Below, piece after piece: positions 10,029-19,500 of a DNA stretch of 64,000 bases (the stretch's first letter is position 1; each line of letters starts with the position of its first letter). Under the pieces are notes generated by a model. It was given only the letters and a program-made list of their open reading frames with translations. It had not been told where the DNA came from and did no database searches. The position numbers and the translations under genes were made by a program. Source of the DNA: JAWLBM01 sp041687675 (GTDB lineage: Bacteria > Pseudomonadota > Alphaproteobacteria > Rhizobiales > Pleomorphomonadaceae); assembly GCA_041687675.1 (NCBI GenBank), contig JAWLBM010000021.1:16250-80249 (forward strand), given 5' to 3'.

Positions 10029-10463
10029 ATGGATGCCCTGAAACTCGCCGCGCTCGACGAGGAGGACCTGAAGGTCATCTCCGCCTGCCTGCAGGACGCC
10101 GTCCTGAAGGTGGGCGACATCGACTGGCGGCCGCGGGAGAAGCGGCTCACCCTGGTGCTGAACCGCTTCGTCTGGGAAAAGGCGGACGGACGCGGGAGGG
10201 GCGGCGAGCGACGCCGCTCCGTGCTGCACTTCGCCCGGGTGGAGGCGCTGCGCTCCCATCGGATCCGACGCGACGCCAGGGACGCGGTGCTCTCGCTCCT
10301 CGCCATCGGCTTCGAGCCGACCGAGGCCCCCGCCGGGCGGCTCTACCTCGAGTTCGCCGGCGGCGGCCGGATCTGCGCCGACGTGGAATGTATCGAGGCC
10401 GGCCTTGCCGACCTCGGCGCCGCCTGGAAGACCGAAAACCGCCCGGCCCACCAGATCGGCTGA
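10029..10463 (+). CDS. DUF2948 family protein
   Basis: The product is 144 aa, starting MDALKLAALDEEDLKVIS. The conserved patterns DIDWRPREKRLTLVLNRFVWE and YLEFAGGGRICADVECIEAGLADLG are hallmarks of DUF2948, a family restricted largely to Alphaproteobacteria and almost always placed just before hisD. The fold looks alpha/beta, with no catalytic motif I can name. I chose ATG 10029 because the family begins with this segment. The role is unknown. Confidence 0.85.
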   Translation: MDALKLAALDEEDLKVISACLQDAVLKVGDIDWRPREKRLTLVLNRFVWEKADGRGRGGERRRSVLHFARVEALRSHRIRRDARDAVLSLLAIGFEPTEAPAGRLYLEFAGGGRICADVECIEAGLADLGAAWKTENRPAHQIG

Positions 10464-10549
10464 CGGCGCGGCGACAGGGCCGGTCGACAGCGCCGGCCGC
10501 GGGCGCTAGAAACCGGCGACCCCATCCTGATCCTTGCAGGAGTTCCGCC

Positions 10550-11839
10550 GTGGCCCTCCGTCTCGACGACCGCGATCCCGACTTCGAGGCGCGATTCTCC
10601 GCCTTCCTCGCCACCAAGCGGGAGGTCTCGGAGGACGTCGACGCCCGCGTCGCGGAGATCATCGCCGACGTCCGCGCCCGCGGCGACCGGGCGCTGGTCG
10701 AGTGGACGACGCGGCTCGACCGCTTCGACGCCTCCGCCGGCGGCCTTCGCGTCACCGAGGCCGAGGTGGACGCCGCGGTCGGCGCCGTCGACGCCGCGAC
10801 CCTGGAGGCGCTGGTCCTCGCCCGCGACCGGATCGAGAGCCACCACCGCCGCCAGCGTCCGTCCGACGACCGCTACACCGACGCCCTCGGGGTCGAGCTC
10901 GGCTCGCGCTGGACGGCGATCGAGGCGGTCGGCCTCTACGTGCCCGGCGGCACGGCGAGCTATCCCTCCTCGGTGCTGATGAACGCCGTGCCGGCGAAGG
11001 TGGCGGGCGTCGACCGCCTCGCCATGGTGGTGCCGAGCCCGGAGGGCCGGCTCAACCCGCTGGTGCTCGCCGCCGCCCGGCTCGCCGGCGTCGACGAGAT
11101 CTGGCGGATCGGCGGCGCCCAGGCGGTGGCCGCGCTCGCCTTCGGCACCGAGAGCGTCCGGCCGGTCGGCAAGATCGTCGGCCCCGGCAACGCCTTCGTC
11201 GCCGCCGCCAAGCGGCGGGTGTTCGGCGCCGTCGGCATCGACATGATCGCCGGCCCCTCCGAGGTGCTGGTGGTCGCCGACGGCGGCAACAACCCGGACT
11301 GGCTCGCCGCCGACCTCCTCGCCCAGGCCGAGCACGACACCGGCGCCCAGGCGATCCTGATGACCGACGACGCGGCCCTCGCCGACGCCGTGGAGGCCGC
11401 CGTGGAGCGCCAGCTCGCCCTGCTGCCGCGCGCAGCGACTGCCCGCGCCGCCTGGGAGAGCTTCGGCGCGGTGATCCTGGTGCGGGACCTTCCGGGCGCC
11501 GTGCCGCTGATCGACCGCATCGCCGCCGAGCACCTCGAGATCGCCGTCGCCGACCCCGAGCCGCTGGCCGCCCGCGTCCGCAACGCCGGCGCCATCTTCA
11601 TCGGCGCCCACACGCCAGAGGTGATCGGCGACTACGTCGGCGGCTCCAACCACGTGCTGCCGACGGCCCGCTCGGCCCGCTTCTCCTCCGGCCTCGGGGT
11701 GCTCGACTTCATGAAGCGCACCTCGATCCTCAAGGTCTCCCCCGAGGGTCTGCGCGCCCTCGGCCCGGCGGCGATCCGCCTCGCCGAGGCCGAGGGCCTC
11801 GACGCCCACGCCCGCAGCGTGGCGATCCGGATGAACTGA
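10550..11839 (+). CDS. hisD: histidinol dehydrogenase
   Basis: The product is 429 aa from GTG 10550, with GCAGGAG 7 bases upstream. It catalyses the last two NAD-dependent oxidations of histidine synthesis, L-histidinol to L-histidine. YVPGGTASYPSSVLMNAVPAKVAG, GPGNAFVAAAKRRVFG, DMIAGPSEVLVVAD, QAEHDTGAQAI (Zn-binding Gln and His) and EHLEIAV are all intact. It lies in the conserved block between DUF2948 and UPF0262 rather than in a his operon, which is usual in this group. Confidence 0.96.
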   Translation: MALRLDDRDPDFEARFSAFLATKREVSEDVDARVAEIIADVRARGDRALVEWTTRLDRFDASAGGLRVTEAEVDAAVGAVDAATLEALVLARDRIESHHRRQRPSDDRYTDALGVELGSRWTAIEAVGLYVPGGTASYPSSVLMNAVPAKVAGVDRLAMVVPSPEGRLNPLVLAAARLAGVDEIWRIGGAQAVAALAFGTESVRPVGKIVGPGNAFVAAAKRRVFGAVGIDMIAGPSEVLVVADGGNNPDWLAADLLAQAEHDTGAQAILMTDDAALADAVEAAVERQLALLPRAATARAAWESFGAVILVRDLPGAVPLIDRIAAEHLEIAVADPEPLAARVRNAGAIFIGAHTPEVIGDYVGGSNHVLPTARSARFSSGLGVLDFMKRTSILKVSPEGLRALGPAAIRLAEAEGLDAHARSVAIRMN

Positions 11840-11994
11840 GCGGCCCGCCCCGTCCGCGGCGGCGGTTGCGCTCCGGTGGGCGACCCCGGTCCGGGGCCCT
11901 TCCGGAACGGCGGCGGGGCGGGTGACGCGGGGGGTGTTCGCGCCCGCCGGGCGCCGTGCTACTCAGGGCCACGTCCAAACGAACAGGGCAGGCG

Positions 11995-12474
11995 ATGACG
12001 AAGGCGCAACGCGGCAGGCTGGTCTCCGTCGAACTCGACGACGCCTCGATCGGCCGGTCGACGCCGGACGTCGACCACGAGCGCCAGGTCGCCATCTACG
12101 ACCTCGTGGAGGAGAACCTGTTCGAGCCGGTCGGCCGCGGGCCGGGCGACTACGCCCTGAGGCTGTCGATGGTCGACCGCAAGCTGGTGCTCGAGGTGTC
12201 GACGCCCGCCGGCGAGCCGGTGGTCACCCACATCCTGTCGCTGACGCCGTTCCGCCGGGTGGTGAAGGACTACTTCCTGATCTGCGACAGCTACTACAAG
12301 GCCATCCGCACGGCGAGCCCGGCGCAGATCGAGGCGATCGACATGGGCCGGCGGGGCCTCCACAACGAAGGCTCGCGGCTGCTGGAGGAGCGGCTCGACG
12401 GCAAGATCGTCCTCGACCACGACACCGCGCGGCGCCTCTTCACCCTCGTCAGCGTCCTCTACTGGAAAGGCTGA
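11995..12474 (+). CDS. UPF0262 family protein
   Basis: The product is 159 aa from ATG 11995, matching the usual ~160 aa of this alphaproteobacterial family. Conserved blocks include ERQVAIYDLVEENLFEP, LTPFRRVVKDYFLICDSYY and IDMGRRGLHNEG. No enzymatic motif is visible. The phosphatase gene starts 5 bp downstream, so the two are probably co-transcribed with hisD. The function has not been established. Confidence 0.88.
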   Translation: MTKAQRGRLVSVELDDASIGRSTPDVDHERQVAIYDLVEENLFEPVGRGPGDYALRLSMVDRKLVLEVSTPAGEPVVTHILSLTPFRRVVKDYFLICDSYYKAIRTASPAQIEAIDMGRRGLHNEGSRLLEERLDGKIVLDHDTARRLFTLVSVLYWKG

Positions 12475-12479
12475 CGCCG

Positions 12480-12932
12480 GTGAGCGAGGCGACCCGCCCC
12501 CGCGCCGTCCTGTTCGCCTGCTCCTACAATGCGGTGCGCTCGCCGATGGCCGCGGCGATCGCGCGGCACCTGTTCCCCGGCCAGATCTACGTGCGCTCCG
12601 CCGGCGTGCGCCGCGGCGAGCCGGACCCCTTCGCCGTGGCGGTGATGGACGAGATCGGGCTCGACATCCGCGGCCACCAGCCGCGCACCTTCGAGGACCT
12701 CGAGGATTCCGGCTTCGACCTCGTCGTCTCGCTGGCGCCGGAGGCGCACCACAAGGCGCTGGAGATGACCCGATACTATTCCCTCGACGCCGAATACTGG
12801 CCGACGCCGGATCCGACGCTCACCACCGGCTCGCGCGACCAGATCCTCGCCGCCTACCGCGCCGTCCGCGACGGCCTCGAGAAGCGGATCAAACAGCGGC
12901 TCGGCTGGCAGCCGGGGCTCGCCCGGGAGTGA
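12480..12932 (+). CDS. low-molecular-weight protein-tyrosine-phosphatase-like / ArsC-like protein
   Basis: The product is 150 aa from GTG 12480. The P-loop CSYNAVRS near residue 15 is the C-X5-R-S motif of low-MW phosphotyrosine phosphatases and thioredoxin-type arsenate reductases. WPTPDPT, about 105 residues later, supplies the DP general-acid region. Position between UPF0262 and infA is the conserved alphaproteobacterial arrangement, so a housekeeping phosphatase is more likely than arsenate detoxification. The extra Cys residues needed for ArsC redox cycling are not evident. Confidence 0.82.
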   Translation: MSEATRPRAVLFACSYNAVRSPMAAAIARHLFPGQIYVRSAGVRRGEPDPFAVAVMDEIGLDIRGHQPRTFEDLEDSGFDLVVSLAPEAHHKALEMTRYYSLDAEYWPTPDPTLTTGSRDQILAAYRAVRDGLEKRIKQRLGWQPGLARE

Positions 12933-12936
12933 CGGG

Positions 12937-12960
12937 AACCCGCCCGCCGGGTTTGCCTTT
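12937..12960 (+). terminator. weak terminator-like hairpin after the phosphatase gene
   Basis: AACCCG-N5-CGGGTT at 12937-12953 starts 5 bp after the stop and is followed by TGCCTTTTCC. The stem is short and the T-run imperfect. Confidence 0.35.
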
Positions 12961-13083
12961 TCCACGTCATGAGGACTATAAGGTCGGCCGAACCTTCACG
13001 CGTGCATCCCGCCGCTCCGTGCGCCGCCAAAGCCCGGCGCGCCGCGGGGCGGGTCGGACCCATCGACCGGAACCGGAAACCGC

Positions 13084-13302
13084 ATGACCAAAGAAGAAGT
13101 CCTGGAATTCCCGGGCGTCGTCACCGAGCTGCTGCCCAACGCCACCTTCCGGGTGAAGCTGGAGAACGAGCACGAGATCATCGCCCACACCGCCGGCCGG
13201 ATGCGCAAGAACCGCATCCGCGTTCTCGCCGGCGACAAGGTGCTGGTGGAGATGACGCCCTACGACCTCACCAAGGGCCGCATCACCTATCGCTTCAAGT
13301 GA
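13084..13302 (+). CDS. infA: translation initiation factor IF-1
   Basis: The product is 72 aa, exactly the family size. It is an S1/OB-fold protein that binds the ribosomal A site during initiation. ELLPNATFRVKLEN, AHTAGRMRKNRIRVLAGDKV and LTKGRITYRFK are near-invariant. It starts with MTKEEVLEF, the form usual for Alphaproteobacteria. maf follows 32 bp downstream. Confidence 0.97.
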   Translation: MTKEEVLEFPGVVTELLPNATFRVKLENEHEIIAHTAGRMRKNRIRVLAGDKVLVEMTPYDLTKGRITYRFK

Positions 13303-13334
13303 CGGCCGAGCCGTCGCCGGTCCGGACCCGCCCC

Positions 13335-13964
13335 ATGGCCGACCGCCCGAAGTTCGTTCTCGCCTCCGGATCGCCGCGGCGGCTGGCGCTGCTGGCGCAG
13401 GTCGGGATCGCGCCCGACCGCCTGTTCCCCGCCGAGATCGACGAGAGCCCCGGCGCGCGGGAGCTGCCGCGCACGCTCGCCCGGCGCCTCGCCCGCACCA
13501 AGGCGGAGGTGGCCGCCACGCGCCTCTCCGCGGTGCCGGATGCCGAGCCGGCCATCGTCCTCGCCGCCGACACGGTGGTGGCCGTCGGCCGGCGCATCCT
13601 GCCGAAGGCCGAGACCTTCGCCGAGGCCGAGGCGGCGATCGCGCTGCTCTCCGGGCGCAGCCACCGGGTGTTCACCGCGGTGTCGCTGATCGCCGAAAGC
13701 GGCGCCGCGCGCGAGCGGATCGTCGAGACCCGCGTGCGCTTCCGCCGCCTGTCCGGCGCCGACATGGACGCCTACCTCGCCAGCGGCGAGTGGGAGGGCA
13801 AGGCCGGCGGCTACGCCATCCAGGGCATCGCCGGCGGCTTCGTGGTGCAGCTGGTCGGCTCCTACAGCGCGGTGGTTGGCCTTCCGATCGCCGAGACGCT
13901 CGCCTTGCTCGAGGGCGCCGGCTACCCGATCCGTGAGGGCTGGTCCCGGGGAGCGGGCGCATGA
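13335..13964 (+). CDS. Maf-type nucleotide pyrophosphatase
   Basis: The product is 209 aa. Maf proteins hydrolyse non-canonical or selected NTPs to NMPs and have been tied to septum formation. LASGSPRRLALLAQVGI at the N-terminus carries the conserved SxR. ADTVVAVGRRILPKAET holds the catalytic Asp and Lys, and GKAGGYAIQGIAGGFVVQLVGSYSAVVGLP closes the site. I chose ATG 13335, in a Pro-rich leader 32 bp after infA. Its 3' end overlaps yacG by ATGA. Confidence 0.93.
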   Translation: MADRPKFVLASGSPRRLALLAQVGIAPDRLFPAEIDESPGARELPRTLARRLARTKAEVAATRLSAVPDAEPAIVLAADTVVAVGRRILPKAETFAEAEAAIALLSGRSHRVFTAVSLIAESGAARERIVETRVRFRRLSGADMDAYLASGEWEGKAGGYAIQGIAGGFVVQLVGSYSAVVGLPIAETLALLEGAGYPIREGWSRGAGA

Positions 13965-14173
13965 GCGGCAAGACCGGTGACGGTGAGGCCGGCGGCGCCG
14001 CGCCGCGCGGCGGCCGCTGCCCGGTGTGCGACAAGCCGAGCGATCCGGCGACCCGCCCCTTCTGCTCCAAGCGCTGCGCCGACGTCGACCTCAACCGCTG
14101 GCTCACCGGCCGATACGGCATACCCGTCGTCGAGGACGACGACCTGCCGGACGACGAGGGCGAGGAGCGCTGA
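13961..14173 (+). CDS. yacG: DNA gyrase inhibitor YacG (zinc-ribbon protein)
   Basis: The product is 70 aa. The zinc site is formed by CPVC near residue 21 and FCSKRC about 18 residues later, followed by ADVDLNRWLTGRYGIP and an acidic tail. Family members bind the GyrB subunit and block DNA binding by gyrase. Translation is coupled to maf by the ATGA overlap. It is the last core gene before the tRNA and the island. Confidence 0.93.
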   Translation: MSGKTGDGEAGGAAPRGGRCPVCDKPSDPATRPFCSKRCADVDLNRWLTGRYGIPVVEDDDLPDDEGEER

Positions 14174-14205
14174 CGGGCGGGACCGGGGCGCCCCGCCCCG
14201 GGATG

Positions 14206-14425
14206 GACGACCTCGCCCGGATGACCGCACCTCCCTTCGCGATGGGCGCGCCCCCGCAGCGGGTGCCCGCAGGGCCGGGGCGGACGACCTCGCCCCGCCC
14301 GCCGCACCTCCCTTCCGGCTTGGGCGCCCCCCGCATCGGGAGCGCGCAGGGTGTACGACCTCGCCCCGTTCGCCGCACGTCCCTTCGCCGTGGGCGCGCC
14401 TCGCGCCGGGTGCGTGCCGGCGGTG
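14206..14425. repeat. three degenerate tandem units of about 71-77 bp
   Basis: The ~430-bp gap between yacG and tRNA-Phe contains no gene. Its first half is three imperfect tandem copies starting at 14206, 14283 and 14354. Each begins near GACGACCTCGCC, continues with CGCACCTCCCTTC or a close variant, then TGGGCGC and a variable GC-rich part. The rest of the gap (14426-14602) holds no recognised feature. The units are too diverged to be a recent duplication; they look like a GC-rich intergenic repeat family. Confidence 0.7.
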
Positions 14426-14602
14426 AGGCGGGCGACTGCCTCCCGGCGGGCCGAAGCCGCTGTTTCCACAACCAATTTTGCCGACGCCGGGATCTCCCCG
14501 GTTTTCTCGCGATCCCCCGCCAAGGCACTGGACAGCCGCCGCCGCACTCTCTATAAGCCCCGTCGACGCCCGCGGGACCACCAACACCCGCCGGAAAACG
14601 GC

Positions 14603-14678
14603 GCCCAGGTAGCTCAGTTGGTAGAGCATGCGACTGAAAATCGCAGTGTCGGTGGTTCGATTCCGCCCCTGGGCACCA
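14603..14678 (+). tRNA. tRNA-Phe (anticodon GAA)
   Basis: This 76-nt cloverleaf has acceptor stem GCCCAGG/CCTGGGC, D-arm AGCTCAGTTGGTAGAGC, anticodon stem TGCGA/TCGCA with loop CTGAAAA (anticodon GAA at 14636-14638), T-arm GGTGGTTCGATTCCGCC and an encoded ACCA end. It lies after yacG, its usual place in Hyphomicrobiales. Its 3' end is the integration site of the adjacent island and remains intact after integration. Confidence 0.97.
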
Positions 14679-14682
14679 TTCC
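14663..14682 (+). other. attL: tRNA-Phe 3' end at the left junction of the island
   Basis: The 20-mer CCGCCCCTGGGCACCATTCC covers the tRNA 3' end and the first bases beyond it. It recurs at 63875-63893 with one G missing. A tyrosine integrase gene begins 160 bp inside. This is the typical arrangement for a site-specific insertion that regenerates the tRNA. Confidence 0.65.
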
Positions 14683-14790
14683 CCCCTCCGAAGACATCCG
14701 ACAACGTCCGAAGAGCCCCGGTTTTCCGCGGTTCTTGCCGGGGTGATGTCCGACCGGATCCGACCAAATCCGGTGGTATCCGACGCGGCT

Positions 14791-14840
14791 GGGGGTATAA
14801 TTGGGGGTATCGTGGCCATACCCCCAGGCGGGATACCCCC
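14791..14840. repeat. four GGGGGTAT arm-type-site candidates before the integrase
   Basis: GGGGGTAT occurs at 14791-14798 and 14803-14810. Its complement ATACCCCC occurs at 14818-14825 and 14833-14840, immediately upstream of the integrase start. Two more copies of GGGGGTA lie at the far end of the island, at 63794-63800 and 63806-63812. Repeats shared by both ends fit integrase arm-binding sites and could also autoregulate int. Confidence 0.55.
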
Positions 14841-14843
14841 AGA

Positions 14844-16031
14844 ATGCCTCTCAGCGACGCCCAGATCCGCAACAGCAAGCCCGCCGACAAGCCCTACAAG
14901 CTCACCGATGGCGGGGGTCTGTTCCTGCTGGTGAACCCTGGCGGGAGCCGCCTGTGGAGGTGGAAGTACCGCTACGGCGGCAAGGAGAAGCTCCTCGCCC
15001 TCGGCGCCTATCCGGCGGTCCCGCTGGTGAAGGCGCGCCAGAAGCGGGATGCCGCCCGCGCCCTTGTCGCAGACGGGATCGACCCGTCGGAGCAGAAGCG
15101 GCGAGAGGAGCAGGAGATCCGGGCGTCGGCCACGAGCACCTTCCGGGCGATCGCCGAGGAGTACCTCGAAAAGCTCCGGCGCGAGGAGCGGGCCGCGGCG
15201 ACGCTCGAGAAGGTCGGATGGCTGCTCGAGTTTGCGTATGGCCGTCTCGGCGACCGGCCGATCACCGAGATCTCGGCTGCCGACGTGCTCGAAGTGCTCC
15301 GCTCGGTCGAGGCGAGGGGCACCCACGAGACGGCGAGGCGGCTGAGGTCGACGATCGGCTCGGTGTTCCGCTACGCGATCGCGACCGCCCGGGCGGAGAA
15401 CGACCCCACCTTCGCCCTTCGTGGCGCGCTGATCAACGTGAAGGTTCGCCATCGCCCGGCCGTCACTGACCCCGGCGAGCTGGCGGCGCTGCTGAGGGCG
15501 GTCGACGGCTTTTCGGGCCAGCCGGCAACCAGGGGCGCGCTGCGGCTTCTCCCCATCCTTTTCCCGCGGCCGGGCGAACTCAGGGCGGCGGAGTGGCGCG
15601 AGTTCGACCTCGACCGCGCGATCTGGACCATCCCTGCGTCGCGAACGAAGATGCGCCGGCCCCACCGGGTGCCACTTCCCCGGCAGGCCGTCGCGATACT
15701 TCAGGACCTGAAGCCGGTCACCGGCTTTGGCCCGCTCGTCTTTCCGGGCACGCGGACCGCGACCCGCCCGATCTCCGACAACACCCTCAACGCCGCTTTG
15801 CGCCGCCTCGGCTACGCCAAGGACGAAGTCACCGCCCACGGCTTCCGCGCAACGGCCTCGACCCTCCTGAACGAGAGCGGCAAGTGGAACCCCGACGCGA
15901 TCGAGCGGCAGCTGGCCCATGTCGAAGAGAACGACGTGCGCCGGGCCTATGCGAGGGGCGAGCATTGGGACGAGCGGGTCGAGATGATGCAGTGGTGGGC
16001 GGACCGGCTGGATGAGCTTCGCGGGTCGTAG
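14844..16031 (+). CDS. P4-type tyrosine site-specific integrase
   Basis: The product is 395 aa. The N-terminal DUF4102-like arm-binding domain (MPLSDAQIRNSKPADKPYKLTDGGGLFLLV) is followed by an SAM-like core-binding domain. The catalytic domain has FPRPGELRAAEW (first catalytic Arg), TAHGFRATASTLLNE (His-x-x-Arg) and an ENDVRRAYAR region holding the nucleophilic Tyr. It sits directly next to the tRNA-Phe 3' end, which it presumably uses as attB. ATG 14844 is chosen because the family begins with this MPLSD-type sequence. Upstream in-frame codons run through the tRNA. Confidence 0.93.
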   Translation: MPLSDAQIRNSKPADKPYKLTDGGGLFLLVNPGGSRLWRWKYRYGGKEKLLALGAYPAVPLVKARQKRDAARALVADGIDPSEQKRREEQEIRASATSTFRAIAEEYLEKLRREERAAATLEKVGWLLEFAYGRLGDRPITEISAADVLEVLRSVEARGTHETARRLRSTIGSVFRYAIATARAENDPTFALRGALINVKVRHRPAVTDPGELAALLRAVDGFSGQPATRGALRLLPILFPRPGELRAAEWREFDLDRAIWTIPASRTKMRRPHRVPLPRQAVAILQDLKPVTGFGPLVFPGTRTATRPISDNTLNAALRRLGYAKDEVTAHGFRATASTLLNESGKWNPDAIERQLAHVEENDVRRAYARGEHWDERVEMMQWWADRLDELRGS

Positions 16032-16115
16032 GCGATCCCTGGGGCACATCTCTGCCGGCCGCGGCGAGGGAAGAATTTCTTCGTCCGCACCGTCCGCACC
16101 GGCTTCGGCCGCTGT

Positions 16116-16583
16116 TCAGTCCGCCGGCACCTTCAGCGCAGACCTCATGGTCGGCGGAACCGGCTCGCGCAGGCGCCACCGCACCGTGATCGGGTTGTCC
16201 CCCTCCCAGGAGACGAAGTCCACCTCGCCGCAGTAGATGAACGGCGTAATAGTGGCGCCGGCCCGCTTGGTTGGCCGGACCAGAAGATGGACGTGCAGCC
16301 CGAGCGCCCGGTGGTTCTGGATGCGCTCACCGTCCCGCGACGCGCGTGTGGTGCGGTTCTGGCTCTGCCATTCGAACAGCTCCGGCGACAGGAACCGGTC
16401 GGCGTAGCGGTGCTCCGCGTTCATGTCGCCCTTCGTTGCGGAGGCGACCTGCGCAACCTCGCAAAGAGTTCTCGGTCCCTTACACCAATCAGTAGCAAAT
16501 TCCACACATAGTGGATCTACTATTCGATTGGCCGCTTGGGAGAGAAATGGTGACCGTGCACGCGTGGCGGGAACGATCGCCAA
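16116..16583 (-). pseudogene. C-terminal remnant of a DUF3427 helicase-nuclease
   Basis: The final ~110 codons on the minus strand (16116 to about 16445) match the tail of DUF3427: LSPELFEWQSQNRTT, HVHLLVR and ITPFIYCGEVDFVSWEGDNP followed by ITVRWRLREPVPP. DUF3427 normally ends large SF2 helicases of about 1000 aa. Everything upstream of it is missing. The homology breaks off just where the divergent RecQ-like gene begins, so that module probably replaced the front of this gene. The open frame to 16583 contains non-homologous leader sequence. Confidence 0.75.
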
Positions 16584-19500
16584 GAGAAGGATGGGATTGC
16601 CGCTACACCGTTATCGGTGGGAAACGCCGCGGTGCGGCTCCGTTTGATGACGAAGTGACCCGGTTCGTCCAGCAGGCATTTGTCGCTGTCCCGTCAAAAC
16701 TGATGCCCTCATCTGAGAAGGCGGAGGCATTTGCTCGCCTTTGCATGCGCCTACTCCAGCGGGGTCGTATGCCCCCGGTGTCACCCAGGCTAGGCGACGC
16801 ATTGACGTCGATCGTCGGCGACCCCGACCCGGCGACCGCCCAAGATCTGCTGCTCCAGGCGTCTATGAAATGGACCCTAGATCCGAGCATACCGCTCGAT
16901 CCGACCTTCGAGAGGCCGTTTTGGGAACATCTGGCCGCGCGACCGGAACTTGCGCGCTGGGTGACGCCACAGGCGTCACTTGAGGCGCTCGCGCGCGTAA
17001 ATCCTGGCGGCGGCGCAGACCGATGGGCGGACTTCCTTCTCGCCCACCCTTTGGTGCTGACCGCAACTGTGATCGAAATCGACGGCGCGCAACATCGGCG
17101 CGCTGCAGGCGTCGATAAAGAGCGCGATCACCTTCTCCGGTGCGCGGAAGTTGCTGTTCGGCGCCAACCAGGCCAGGGGTGGTACGGCCTCTTCGATGAT
17201 GAGCCTTTCGCGTCGCTGCTGGGCGCAAAGCCAGCGCCCCAGGCGGAAGCTAGACGCCGCGCAGCGCTCGCGCCCGCAATTGCGCATCGCTTCGCATACG
17301 CTTTGCTCGAAGGGCTTCGGCTGGGCCGGCTAAACGCCGGATCGCCTTGGGTCGTCGAACTCGAGGACCCTCTCGACATACTCGACCCATGCGCTGGACC
17401 CGCCCTCGACCTACTCGCTTCTGTGGACGAGCTTTATGGGTTCGAGGTCATGCCGCGCCGGGTCACCATCAATGGGCGGCGGTGGCAACTCGAAGGAGGT
17501 CGCTTTGAGGCCACCTCCGACCCAGATGCGGCGCCGGCGACGCTGCGGATCATCCTTGACCCCGATCGACCGCCTCACGCAGCTCTTCCAGTGCAAGACG
17601 GCCAGACTATCGTCATCCGTCATGCCTTCTTGCCTGTGGACCTCCCCTTCGAGATCGAACTCGGGAAGCGATACCCGTGGGCCCGAAACCCGGGACCAGA
17701 GGTACTGGGTCGTTTGGCCACGGACCTCTTCGGCGTGAACAACCTCCGCCTAGGTCAAGCGGACGCCATGGCGAAGGCGCTGACCGGGCGCGACGCGCTG
17801 GCGCTGATGCCCACGGGGGGCGGCAAGAGCCTCGTCTATCAACTGGTCGGGCTACTCTCGCCCGGACTGACGATCGTCGTCGCGCCGATTGTCGCTCTGA
17901 TCGACGATCAGAACCGACGACTGCGCGACCAGGGGATTGATCGCGTTCTCGGGCTGCACGGCGCGCTTAAAACACCTGTGGAACAGCAGCAGATTGTCGC
18001 AGACGTTGTACATCGTGGGGCACTTTTTGCGTTCGTGACGCCCGAGCGGCTGCAAATCGAGCGATTTCGTCGCGCGTTGAGCGCCGCCGCTCAGCAGCGT
18101 CTCATTGGGCTCGCTGTAGTGGACGAGGCGCATTGCGTCTCCGAATGGGGCCACGACTTCCGCACCGCGTATTTGCGCCTGGGTCGGACGCTTCGTTCAC
18201 TATGCGAAGACACTGGCGGCGTTCGGCCGCCTTTATTAGCCATGACCGGTACCGCATCGCCCGCTGTGCAGCGCGATATCTGTCGCGATCTGGAGATCGG
18301 CGAAGCTGACATACTCAGGTCGGCCCAGTTCGACCGTCCGAATCTTCGGTATCGGGTATGTCGGCGCCTCTTTGGCGACAAGAAAGCTCTGGCGGACGAA
18401 ATTCAGGCTTGCGGAGCATTGCCCGCCGAAGGCCCCGCTGCGCCGAGACCGGGCCTAGTCTTCAATCAAAGTGTAAATGGCCAAAGCGGACTTCTCGCTC
18501 TCCGCGAACTGACTGCCCATGCACTGGGCATCACAACCGGCGCGGTCGAGATTTACTGCGGGGAACCGCCTGATGAATTTGGGGTCTCAAAAAGGGAGTG
18601 GGATAGAAAAAAAGCGGAGGCTGCAGAGCGTTTCATGCTGGGTCAGACCAACGTCATGGTGGCCACGAAGGCTTTCGGAATGGGAGTCGATAAGAATGAT
18701 ATCCGCTGGACGGTACATGCAGGCATGCCGGGATCGATTGAGGCTTTCGCGCAGGAGGCTGGGCGCGCCGGCCGTGACGGCAGTGAAGCTATGTGTGTCC
18801 TTGTAGCAACACTTCCTCCCGCGCCGCTGGTGACGAACCCGGAACAGCTATTAGCTAAAGTTAAGAAGTCCGATTTGAACATACTGGACTACTTTCTTCA
18901 GCGCGCGTTTGCAGGTGAGGACGTTGAGCTGTCAACTTCTAAAGCCGTACTTGACGAGCTAAATCAGATTGCCCCCACAGGTGCAGTTCGTATTCCAAGG
19001 TCCGTGGTTCTACGTCAGACTGGCACCAAGGGCGACGAAAAAAGCCGTGAAAAGGCGCTGTATCGGCTCATGCTGCTAGGCGCCGTCGGCGACTACACCG
19101 TCGACTTTGGTGGAAACGTCTTCGAGGTCCAACTCGCACAACCATCGACGCAGGAGCTGGATCAAGCCCTACTGAAAGAAGTACAACGTCTTGATCCTGG
19201 AAACTCGCGTCACCTGCGGGACCTGATTAGGCAGGCGCCTGACGATATTTCCGATAGGACAGAGCATCATCTCGCGATTGTCATCAACATGGTCTATCGC
19301 CGGATACGTCCGGCCCGCGTTCGTGCGCTCTTCAACATGTATCGGATGGTTGCCGAAGACCTGTCGGAAGGCGAGTTTCGGCAACGCCTCAATGACTATC
19401 TCGGCGCCGGACCGTTGGCGGCGGCGCTTGCAACGCATGTACTCGATCGCCCCGATGTAAACGTGATGGAGATTATCGGTGCCTTCGATGCGGTCCCAGC

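Noticed and set aside
12480..12932. Arsenate reductase assignment for the low-MW phosphatase
   Set aside because: The P-loop fits both, but the redox Cys pair of thioredoxin-type ArsC is not evident and the neighbourhood is a conserved housekeeping block.
14206..14425. Tandem units considered as a CRISPR array
   Set aside because: Only three units, all diverged along their length, with no constant repeat plus unique spacer pattern and no cas genes in the window.
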